From Auanema rhodensis (Eukaryota > Nematoda > Chromadorea > Rhabditida > Rhabditidae): 64,000 bases of DNA. The stretch spans positions 18,753,688 through 18,817,687 of the forward strand of contig OZ059895.1 of the NCBI GenBank assembly GCA_964057225.1. Direction: 5' to 3'. The position numbers were made by a program, and so were the translations under genes. The notes below the pieces were generated by a model. That model was not told the origin of the DNA and did not search any database. It worked only from the letters and a program-made list of their open reading frames with translations. Positions 38,920 through 48,668 of this stretch are shown in pieces. Positions within the stretch are counted from its first letter, which is position 1. Each line of letters starts with the position of its first letter.

Positions 38920-38994
38920 GTGCTTTTAAATATTTCAAGAGCGGAAATGAATTTTTTCTTGACAGATTATTCAATTTACAGTATAAGAGATCAA

Positions 38995-39991
38995 TTAACG
39001 AAATAGTTTTTGCTTTGGAGGCTTGAAAGCAGCACCAGGCATAGTTTTTCCCTTTTCCTCTTTCTTAGCCTTCTTAGCTTGGAAGTTACGCCAACTTCCA
39101 GATCTTTCATCGCGCGACTCCTACAATGACTTAAAATATTAAAAAGTCTGTACGAACCAAAAACCTCATAATTTTTGGCAAATTCTTCTGCCAATTTTCT
39201 TTTCTCAGCCGTAGCAGCCATCGCCTCAGCAGCAAGCCGTCTAGAAGGGTATATTGTTCTTAAGTCTCAAGTATTGAAGCCTACTTTTCTTCGTTAGCAC
39301 GATCTTCAAGAGTCTTTCTCTTTTTCTCTCTTTCAGCAAACACTTTTGTAACATATACCCAGAGCTGCTTTTTGTAGGTAGCTGGATCGTCTTCTTCAAT
39401 ATCTTCTGAACCTTCTTCTCTCTTCTTCTTACGTCTCTTCTCAGACATCTGTAAAACCACAAGGAATATTAAAACTGTAAATTCAAGTATTTAAAGGACT
39501 TACAGCGATAGCCAATCTAGCTCTTCCTTCAGTGTAGCAATCCTTGCATCTATTTAGTTCAATAGGGTTTTCTAATGTTTCAATAGCCTTCTTCAAGACT
39601 GAAAAAAACAAATTCAAAAATTAAAATTCAATAAGTTCTTACTTCCGAAAGACATATCAGCTCTATCGCGATCATCTGGATTTTTATCAGGGTGAACAAG
39701 TAGTGAAAGTCTTCTGTATTTCTTTTTAGCAACCTCAATATCTGTTTCAGGATCAATTTGTAAGACCTGGATAACAGAAAAATATAAAAATGCAAGTATT
39801 GAATAGAATTACCTCAAATGGATTAAGATTAAGGTAAGTAGATCCTCTTCGGAGCAATCTATCCATCTGATCCTTAGAGGTTAAGACAGCATCTTCTCTC
39901 TCTGTTTCTTTGATCTGGTAATATAATTATGAAAAAGAAAAAATTAATTTGTCGAACTTACATCTTTGTAGAAATGCTCAAACTCGGTCAT
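38995..39991 (-). CDS. DnaJ homologue subfamily C member 8 (DNAJC8/SPF31-like)
   Basis: A J-domain protein of the DNAJC8 type, a spliceosome-associated nuclear co-chaperone. The start MTEFEHFYKD is preceded directly by TTCTTATAG, a trans-splice-type acceptor at 39992. The J domain starts at NPFEVLQIDPETDIEVAKK and has the catalytic HPD in LSLLVHPDKNPDDRDRADMS. After it come the typical charged helices and a Lys/Glu-rich C-terminus ending GAAFKPPKQKLFR, as in family members. There are several short introns. The gene is the last of a same-strand set (SR factor, CABLES, DNAJC8), 173 bp after the CABLES stop. A functional link with the SR factor through splicing is plausible but inferred. Confidence 0.9.
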
Positions 39992-40163
39992 CTATAAGAA
40001 AAGAAAATAGAAGCATATAATAGAACAATGAAGATATTTCGTATGATTTGAACTATTAAAATATTTTTTAATTGAATATATAAAATAAATATTATTCATA
40101 CATCGAGTTATGTACAAGAATGGCACTCATGTACCCGACATTAGTATATTAATAACTTAATCA

Positions 40164-42132
40164 TTAAAACTCTGAGAATCGATATCGTTGGTAATGTGGA
40201 AGAATATGTTCCGCAGGGGAATACAGATCGAACTGTAATCCAACACATAATGGCAATTCTAAAGCTAAAAGTTCTTTTCGGGAAATTCGTAATCTTTCCA
40301 CAATCGTCTAAAAATAAATTGATATGCAACGAAAATATTATGTAAAATACTTGAATTATTTTTTTTATTGCCTCTTTCTTATAATCATTCAGTTTCACAG
40401 CAACTAGAAGTGATGCTCCGGCTACTATTTTCCTATTATGCTTTGAAATTAATCCCTGGAATGAAATTTTCATTAGCATTCCCATCTTCCACTTCATACC
40501 TTTGCTACAATGCGTTCAAAGAATACCATGGCTTGTGATATTGTCATTAAATCAACTCGGCAACCACGAGCCAAAGATAATACATCGGACTTGATGCTGA
40601 AAAAATAATCATAATAATCAAAAATAAAATAAAAATACCTTTTAAATTTGCTGTAGGTTAGATTAACGTTGGGGTATTTCTGAGAGAATTTATCATTCAA
40701 AGTACTCTTAAGCTCACTACGGGGTAAATAATGATATGTGACTCCCTAGAAGTAAATAGCTTGAACTCTGACACTCCAAAAAAAATATCAAACCACAAAT
40801 CCTGGACAACGAATGATTGTTTTCCGTATTTGGTCAACTTCTTCTAACGAAGATGGATTATATGGATCAGCGGACACCTCGTCCCATTCTATATCTTCTA
40901 CAATTCCCGGTATATGAAAGTTTTCATAAAAATATATTTACCAGTTTCATGATTTGAATACATAGTGGCATCTAAGAAATCTTGAGAATGTGAGCGACAC
41001 GTCGATGCCCTATTTGCACTGTCCTACAAATACATATATTACAAATTAATATTAATAAGCACTTCTTACTCTACGAGCAGAATGACGAGCAAATATATTA
41101 GCAGGTTGAACAGGCTTACGCTTTCCAAGCAGAGTAGAAAAAGCATATTCAAGTTTTTCCTAAATTATTTTTTTTCGAAAGTATGAGGACAATATTCAGA
41201 TCTTCACTTACACTACGTCCACTAGGAAATGAATAGGGTCGAAGTTCTTCAATTGAGCAGTTACTATGATTTCGTCGTCGATCACCAAGAAAAAGTAATG
41301 AACGAGATCTTCTGAATAATCTTTTGTCCTCTGTACGATAAGCAAAATTTGAAGAAACTATCAGGGGTACTTCGGTGTCCACATCACATAGATAATCCCT
41401 GAAAATATTGATATTCCCACAAGATTAAAAACTTAATTTAAACCTGTTGCATCGAGGTAAATGAGTTCGAAACGGCTTTATATAATCCATTGTTTCAAGT
41501 GAAACCATGGATCCGTAATGTTCGCCTACAAGATCATGTCTTCATTTAGAATAGAAAATTTAATTGTTCATACTTGGAGATGAATCACTTCCTTTTCTTG
41601 ACCCCGCTTCAGAAGACCCTCCTCTAAACCCAAAAAATTCATCCATACTAATAATTTTTATGAATCGTCTGAATAATGACGGTTTCTTTCTATTTAAAGA
41701 TCGCGCTTCCGCTGCAATCATGCTATCATAATAACCCTAAAAACCCAATATATTCTAGGAAACGTGTGAAATAATGTTTAACCTCCGTATAATAAGCTCT
41801 TAAATTTCTCTGACATTGCATCACCAAGTGGTTAGCCTGAAAATCAAATTTTCTTTAAACCACAACTTTCGATAAATCCCCTACTCGTCCAATTTTTTTT
41901 TCATCTTTGTCAGGTATAGAAGCGTCTTCTACAACTTCGTTATCTATACCACTCTAAATGGTAAGCAATGTATTCAGTTCCGCATTGAATCTAAAACCTT
42001 CGCTGATGATTTATTGAAAATCCTTAATTTGGTGTCATCATGCGTTCCCGACTGACTAATATTAGTCAAAAAATTCTTGGCCACAAGTAAATGGTAATCA
42101 CTTTTATGTCTTTTCTTCATCTGCAAACTCAT
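40164..42132 (-). CDS. CABLES-like protein (CDK5 and ABL substrate), cyclin-box
   Basis: A homologue of CABLES1/2, adaptors that couple cyclin-dependent kinases to tyrosine kinases. It carries the conserved early motif AKNFLTNISQSG, corresponding to the FLxNIxLDG element of the vertebrate proteins. A Ser/Arg-rich middle follows, then PGFVGVTYHYLPRSELKSTL before the C-terminal cyclin-like box: AMVFFERIVAKGLISKHNRK, VAGASLLVAVKLNDYKK, and ISRKELLALELPL ending EHILPHYQRYRFSEF. The start at 42132 (MSLQMKKRHK) is the first ATG of the open exon; 42120 is an alternative. The stop TAA is at 40164-40166. About ten exons. It sits between the SR factor (222 bp upstream) and DNAJC8 (173 bp downstream), all on the minus strand. 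Confidence 0.85.
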
Positions 42133-42353
42133 TTGTGTAATCTGTACTTCGTATTTGCTCAATTTACAAATATAGAAAGGGTCATATCAACCAAAAAAAA
42201 CTTTAAGAGGACAGCGCGCAGAGTTTTATTTCTATTAAGAGAAGTAATTCATTATATTGATCGCTGTTCAGAATAGATTTACAATACAATATTAAAATAG
42301 TGGGCTGAATATTATATAAATACTGAAATAAAAATTAACATTTAATACGAAGC

Positions 42354-44046
42354 TTAAGGTGATCTGCTGCGAGATCGGGAGCGGCTAACATCTCTCGATT
42401 TTTCACGACGATCGCGAGATCTGCTTCTGCTGCGGTCACGTCTGCGGTCACGAGATCTGCTGCGAGATCTAGATCTGGATTACGGAGATTATCATAAGTT
42501 AATAATAAATTATTGAATTTACCTGCGTCGAATCGGGCTTCGAGTAAAACTGCGGCGCCTGAAATAAAATGAGGTTAGAAAACCAAGACAATACTAACGA
42601 CAAAGGTAAATATACCTTACATGAGCTGAAACAACCAGTTCAGCTCATTGCACCCTTCCATTTTCAAAGTTTAAACAACCAACAACACCAACAAACATCA
42701 TCATCATCATCATCATCATCATCATGATCCTCATCAACAATTTTCATCATGATCTTCCTCATTTACCAAAAACATCACCGTGTTCATGACCATTTTACCA
42801 AGAAATTCATCAAGTTATTGGTTCGCCAATGCTAGAGACCCAAAGTGGTGTTTCTTTCCAAATCCTCACAATTTCCAAAACACAACAACCACAACTAGAA
42901 ATAAGAAGCTGCGAAAGTTGGCGCAAAAGTTCGGATATGGGTGTGTTAGTAAAGCAGATGAGAGGATACAATGATGTCCATTTTAATTATTTTAAGCATG
43001 CTAGACTAATACCAATGACAAACGGTCGATCTAAATATCAATTGTGGGCTGAGTACCGTTTTAAATGATGAAATAGATGTTGTGTGATGATCAAAAAAAC
43101 CACGCGCGATGATCAATGAGCAGAGAATAGTACCAAGGCTTTTAGTGCATTCGCCTAATAAGTAACCAGTAGCAAAGTTTAAAAGAGAGAAGTAACATGA
43201 TAACACTATTTTTAAAAAAAATTGAACTATCTTACCGACGATATCCACCACCGCCTCCGCCGTATCCTCCTCCGCCGCCACCACCGCCGCCACCGTACCT
43301 TCCACGTCCACCCCAAGATCGAGGTTCTCTCTTTGGCAGTGCATGAGCAACACGTACACGATGGCCAGAGATGTATCTAAAAAAATAACAATTTGCTGAA
43401 ATGCATGGCTAATTTACTTACTCGTCATTCATTTTCTTAATAGCTTTTTCGGCATCATCTGGATGTTTGTACGTGATAAATGCGTAGTATGGAGGATAGG
43501 TAGCCATCCATAAGTCAACAATGCGACCAAATCTCCTAAAAAACAAATGTACTTAAATTTAAGAGAAGTCATTCTTACTCAAAAGCTCTTTCTAAATCTC
43601 GCTTAGAGAGGCTCGCTGGAAAGTCGGAAACATGAATTCTTCCGCTAACTACGGCTCTTCCATTGTGGTCCTTGCGAACAGGTGAATAAGTGCGAGAACG
43701 AGATCGTCTTCTGCGATCACGGCTTCTTGAGCGGCTGAAATCAATATTTATTATAAGGAACTTTGAAACTTCACAATGTAACTAACCTTCGTGAACGAGA
43801 GCGAGAGCGCTTACGATCACGAGAACGTGAGCGTGACTTTGAACGAGAGCGAGATCTCGAACGAGATTTCGACTTGGATCTCGATTTTGACCTGGATTTT
43901 GAACGAGACCTGCTTTCCCGGCTCACAGCAGTTGGGTTTCCAGGACTGCGATCCTATGAAAAAAGTTATTTATTAACTATACATTGTTTTCATCTTACCT
44001 GTTGTTCTTCAGCAAGAACATCTCCCGAAATAGCATCGACACTCAT
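42354..44046 (-). CDS. SR-family splicing factor with one RRM and flanking RS regions
   Basis: The minus-strand protein starts MSVDAISGDVLAEEQQ and enters an Arg/Ser dipeptide region (about 43.93-43.69 kb). It then has one RNA-recognition motif: RNP2-like GRIHVSDFP, KRDLERAFERFGRIVDLWMA, RNP1-like YYAFITYKHPDDAEKAI, ending SGHRVRVAHALPKR. The WMATYPPYYAF sequence resembles the SRSF3/SRSF7 type of RRM. A Gly-rich hinge (about 43.31-43.23 kb) precedes the C-terminal RS domain ending SRSRSRSP. SR proteins direct splice-site choice in the nucleus, with RS regions phosphorylated by SRPK and CLK kinases. The intron before the last RS exons is about 670 bp, more than ten times the local norm, and holds a candidate poison exon. 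Two RS blocks flanking one RRM is an uncommon order, and I do not assign a named orthologue. Confidence 0.88.
42696..42725. repeat. (CAT)n microsatellite in the SR-factor intron
   Basis: About ten CAT repeats on the plus strand (ATG on the gene strand), inside the long intron of the SR factor. Confidence 0.9.
42799..42894 (-). promoter_or_regulatory. Candidate poison exon in the SR-factor gene
   Basis: On the gene strand a 96-nt segment is bounded by the acceptor CTTATTTCTAG and the donor TTG/GTAAAA. Entered from the upstream exon (phase CG/), its frame stays open for about 27 codons and then hits TGA TGA just before the donor. Inclusion would truncate the protein before the last RS exons and expose the mRNA to nonsense-mediated decay. 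SR genes in many animals autoregulate this way. There is no expression evidence, so the assignment is inference. Confidence 0.35.
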
Positions 44047-44570
44047 GGTCAGCTACCTAAAAGAATAAAAATTACGAATACCCAATAGCGTCTAAAGATT
44101 TTCGAAACCAAAATTTCAACAAAATTTCATAGAACAATTATATATTTTTTTATTTATTAATCTTATAGTAATTAAATAAATTTATTTTAATATGATAACA
44201 AAATAAAAAATATTATAAACCAAAAAAAAAAGAAAGAAGATTTACATATTGTAAACAAGCGTTCCCAGCGACCAGCAACGATTATTTTCTCTCGTTGCCC
44301 CGCACTGAAAGCGCGTCGAGACCAAATTGACCAGTCCTTCAATCGATTAGATAACACGCTCCTTTTAAACTATACTGATAAAAAAACGATAAGATAAGAT
44401 AGTTTAATCCTTGAGGACAATTTCCTAATCGATTTTAATTTCAAACTGTAGTTTTGTGTTAATAAGATTTTTCTGTATAGCGAAGTGCATTTAAAGATGT
44501 TTGTAGAATATTGGTAAGTGAAGATAAAAAATTTATTAAATGCTATATAGACAAGTATACATAACGTAAT
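44047..44570. other. Intergenic region upstream of the SR-factor cluster
   Basis: A probable promoter region: GC-richer sequence near 44.26-44.36 kb (around CTCGTTGCCCCGCACTG) sits about 220-300 bp upstream of the SR-factor ATG. It also holds the 3' flank of the second lectin. No gene. Confidence 0.5.
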
Positions 44571-45793
44571 TTACCAAAGAGCTGGAACTTTGCATACGTA
44601 CTTTCTCATTGTCCAAGAGCATGGTTGGTTGTTCCAAGTTCCCTTAACGTTCTTCTTCTTGCTGTAGTCATCTTGGAGAAGCTAAAATAAACTTTGAATG
44701 ACTAACATATTATGCATGGGTTAACCTCAACGCATTGATCACTTCTAGTATCAGATGGCATTCCAGGTTCCCAATTTCTGTAGGTAACCTCGGTACCGTC
44801 ATTCCAGATCCAATCTCTTCCCTACAATATATACATTATAATCCGTTGATCAGAAAATCAAAATTTTCGTACAGTGAAGTGAAGTCCAATCCAGGTCATT
44901 TCATCAGCCTTACGTGTTCCACCGATTGAAGTGAGGCCTATGATAATTATAATTATACTTTCAACGATTTCAATTAATATACTCATGACAAAGTTGTTTT
45001 CTTCAACGCTGTGGATTGAAGTCAAATGTCCTTTCAAGGCAACGCACATGTTCTCAGCACCCCAGAAAACAGCACTAGTTCCAACCTGTTTTGTATATAG
45101 TTATAATTTTTATATTTTTGAACAACTTACATAGTAACAAGCATTGGTTTTACTGAAATAAACATGCTCAGCTGGGCACTTTGGTCCATGAGTAGTGGGT
45201 GCTTTAGTAGTGGTTGGTGGATTTGGGTCGAAAGAGCAAATGAATGGTAATCCATTGGCACATGAGGTGTGGTACCATTGCCCAGTTGCTGTACTGTAAG
45301 CACAGGCGTTGGTGTTGTTTCCAGGCTCATCTTAATATTTCAAAGTAATATTTAAAACTTAACAGAGATTTATACTATTTGCCCAGACTGAGAAGGAAAC
45401 ACGAGAGCCATCGGACCAGTACCAACTGTTGGATCCCAAGTTTGATAATCCGATCCAGAAAGGCGAATTGGGGAACACTTGCTTAGCGGTTTCTACAGTT
45501 ATGGTTTCAATCAATTAAGAATTTAATGATTATGAATACCTGAGAGATAGAAGTTTTCAGTAGCGTTGTGAATGTTAACCAACAGACCTCCTCGAGATAC
45601 GCAAGCTTCTTGAGCTTGCTGGAATCCAGCTTTGTAAGACGCGAATTGATAGCATCTACATCATTTATTTTATTTGTTTATTCTCTTTCTCCATTCTTCT
45701 AATTTACCTTTGCATTATGCTATCATAGATAGTATCAGCTGGACAAAAAGCTGAAGCAAGGGCCACAGAGGCCAACAACAAGATGAGTTTCAT
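44571..45793 (-). CDS. Secreted protein with two C-type lectin domains
   Basis: The minus-strand gene starts with a signal peptide (MKLILLLASVALASAFCPAD). CTLD1 contains RCYQFASYKAGFQQAQEAC, FWIGLSNLGSNSWYWSDG and the calcium/sugar-site-like NNEPGNNTNACAY. The linker is NPPTTTKAPTTHG. CTLD2 contains NACYYVGTSAVFWGAENMC, HLTSIHSVEEN, MTWIGLHFT, RDWIWNDGTEVTYRNWEPG and C-terminal KYVCKVPALW. The EPG in both domains sits where EPN/QPD would be, so sugar binding is uncertain. Domain order, linker type and intron positions match the lectin at 37537-38919, so the two are inverted paralogues on either side of the SR-CABLES-DNAJC8 cluster. Confidence 0.9.
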
Positions 45794-46685
45794 TCTAAAA
45801 TATGTAGGTTGAAAAAACGATTGAAGAGTAAAGGCTTTTTGCTAAAAAAAGAGAATAAACTTGATGAAAACCTTCAAAGACAAACGTCGATTAATATCAG
45901 TCTCTTATCACTGGAAGCCGGAAAAATACGTCATTTACTGCTGCACATGGCAATGAAATCTACAATTGTCTTGAAATATTAACGCCCACTGGAAATTCTT
46001 TATACTTATTCACTTATGGCTCGAAACTTCTGTTAAATAATAATATTGAGGGACACATTTGAAAGTAAAAGTTTATTCAAAAAATATTTTTCATGTTCAA
46101 CTTGTCATACAGTACTTTAAGAAGTTTATTGTTTTTGTTGTGGTTAGTGTTCGCCACCTTAACTTATACATACATGTATCATCTTACTCAGATGGTCAAA
46201 TAAATGTCTATTCGGAGCTGCTGACAGATGGCGTGAAATAGATGAAGAAGAAGGATGAAAGCTGCAAACGGATAGATTTTCGTTTACCTTTTCAGTACTT
46301 AATCTCCGCCCCATTTGAAAGATCGAGTTCAAGATTTATCTCTAATTCCGACCATCACGGACGACAAGATTTTCAATCTTATTCAACAATTGAGCTCGAG
46401 AGCACATACACCTTGTGCATTCACGCCGATAATCAACAGATTATTTCTCTATCAAATTGTTTCTTCTAATTAGCTAGTCTAACTACTATCTGTACATCTT
46501 CATAGGGTGCTGACGGACATTGATTCTGTTTACCATAAGAAGCAACTATAATAACAGAATCTTTTATTACAACAACGCCTGACGGTCAGCGTTTAGCTCA
46601 TCGTCAAGCGTCTGCTACTCATTCCAGTGTTACTAAACCTCGACCTCTGAGAATAGTAATCTCAATTTTTCTTCTACTACTCATA
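45794..46685. other. Region between lectin 2 and the glutaredoxin gene
   Basis: Head-to-head flank of two divergent genes. An open frame in phase with the glutaredoxin continues upstream of 46686 to an acceptor-like AACAG at 46556, adding SFITTTPDGQRLAHRQASAT and more. An upstream first exon is therefore possible, but I cannot place its ATG. The other short frames here (46.06-46.47 kb) show no features. Confidence 0.4.
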
Positions 46686-48512
46686 ATGCTGATTCTGCTT
46701 CTGTTCTATCAACTCTTCGCTGCGTATGCTATTCATTTGTCTAAGCGACCAGAAAAATCTAGCGAAAACAGAACTGCTACGTTCAACGATTATCCTGATT
46801 ATGATAGCAACATCTGGGGCTCAGTACCTTTGACAAACTCTCGACCAGTTACTATTGAAGAATTGGGTATGTTATTATCTAACAACAAAGATTTATTTTT
46901 GTATGATATTAAATTAGAATTCGAAGACTAAAACCTTATGTCAGCATACTAATTTCGTAAGCAACACTAATTTCTCGTATAATTCCCGCTGTTAAATTTA
47001 TAAATTTCTTAATATCTGAAGAGGAAGGACTTTGTTCTATTGAATTCTCTCTTTCATTCAACAATTGAACAGAATAAGTAGCTCCCTAGACGGAACGGTG
47101 ATGCAGGTCGTCAGCTTTACACTCATCAAAGCTGTCAAATGAAGAAAGATAAATAAACCCCCCATCCACTACTGACGTATCCTTCTTAAGAAATGAATGA
47201 AAGATTAAATGAATGACAATCGAAACTGTATATGTAGAATAAACTCTAATTTCGGAATTCTCAAAAAAAAAATTTCTTTTTTCAAATACATGTACTACTT
47301 CGAAAACAGTGCCAGTAAACAAAAAGTTCGAATATCTACAAGATCTGAACAGATAGGTTTCGAGTTACGCCACGCTTGTTGTTAGCTAGCAGATCAAAAA
47401 GTACAAACCTACCGTAGCCCGTGAATGCCAAAAAAAATTAACGTAGGAAGAATTTAGAATACAACCGCTCACATTTTGAATATAATTTTAAATAATTTCA
47501 TTTCTGTAGTAATTGCTAATAATCTAATTTTTTGATTTTATTCCTATTCTGTAATTAAATGATAAATTTTTTATACTTATTATATAATTAGTATATAATT
47601 TTGATCAGTTGCATTACATAGATGGTGGCAATAAACGACTCGGCATTAAGCGCTATCCTCAACTCATCAGGACTCCGGATATGGGTGTTTCAGTATGTTA
47701 TTTTTATTAATTGAAATTTAATTTTCACACGTTTAAGAATGGAGATTTCAATGTACAAGGGAATGGATTCCCCGACTCCTCGGCCTTTCGTCCTTTCAAC
47801 CCATTGCTTATGGGAACTCCTAGAATCCGAGGACGGAATCCCATCTCACCTAATGTGAATAGAAATCAAAATAACTTTTATCAAGGATATACTTCGTCAC
47901 CAATGGGCTATTCTTATGCAGGTAGTATAGTTCAAAAAGGGAAATTTATCTTAAAATATCTCAGGATATATTGATCGTCAAGCTCGTCGTTTTCCAATTA
48001 TGATGTATACGTTAGTCCAATGTGTTCCGTGTCAACGAGCTAAGCACTTGCTAGCTGTTAGTTACAGCGATGTTGCTGCTCACTTTTTGGGTAAAAATAT
48101 CAAAAACTGCGGTTAATCATGAAATTCCAGAACTTGTTGGTGATGAGGACTGGCAGAGACAATTACAAGTTGATTTGATTCAGATTACTGGACAATCCAC
48201 GTTCCCTTACATATTTATTTGCGGTCAGCACATCGGAGGTAAGCTTTCTTATTACAAAAAAAGAAGAATGTGACTGTACAGACATAAAAGCATTTAATAT
48301 TTTCATTTCCTTTCACCCATTATTGAAACCTCAAATTCTGGGATAAATCAAACATGCTGTTGAACAAATATAACAAATAAAATTCATAAGCAGCTTAGTA
48401 TAACAACAGAAACGCCTTTTATAATTCTGTTCTAGGTTACTCAGATCTTTTTGGTCTTCATCAAAGTGGTCAGCTCAGAACGATGCTCAACAACTGCGCA
48501 CCCAGAAAATGA
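46686..48512 (+). CDS. Membrane-anchored glutaredoxin-domain protein (CVPC)
   Basis: Six exons (46686-46866, 47622-47692, 47738-47921, 47965-48090, 48131-48238, 48436-48512) encode 248 residues with consistent phases. The start MLILLLFYQLFAAYA is a signal peptide or signal anchor. If the open frame upstream is used, it becomes a type II transmembrane segment behind a cytoplasmic tail. A low-complexity Pro/Asn-rich stretch follows (GNGFPDSSAFRPFNPLL). The C-terminal glutaredoxin fold has the redox motif in MMYTLVQCVPCQRAKHLL, the cis-Pro region STFPYIFICGQHIGG and the terminal GYSDLFGLHQSGQL helix. CVPC is a dithiol variant of the usual CPYC. The enzyme would face the secretory lumen or cell exterior, an unusual place for a glutathione-dependent oxidoreductase. 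The 755-bp intron 1 is long for this genome. Confidence 0.82.
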
Positions 48513-48668
48513 ATGTATTACGAATTTTATAAATTAATGTAAATAAATACCCCCTCATAAAATTAATACTAAACAGCGAAAAACATGCTCCAAAAATAAC
48601 ATAAAACAAAGAATCACAGGAAAGATAAGACATACTAAGAAATAAATTAAAGAAAACAGAAACAACGT

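Noticed and set aside
43006-43359. Minus-strand frame rich in Val/Ala/Glu overlapping the Gly-rich SR exon
   Set aside because: It is the Gly hinge of the SR factor read in another frame.
47086-47322. Minus-strand 78-codon frame in glutaredoxin intron 1
   Set aside because: No motif, and the composition matches flanking intron sequence.
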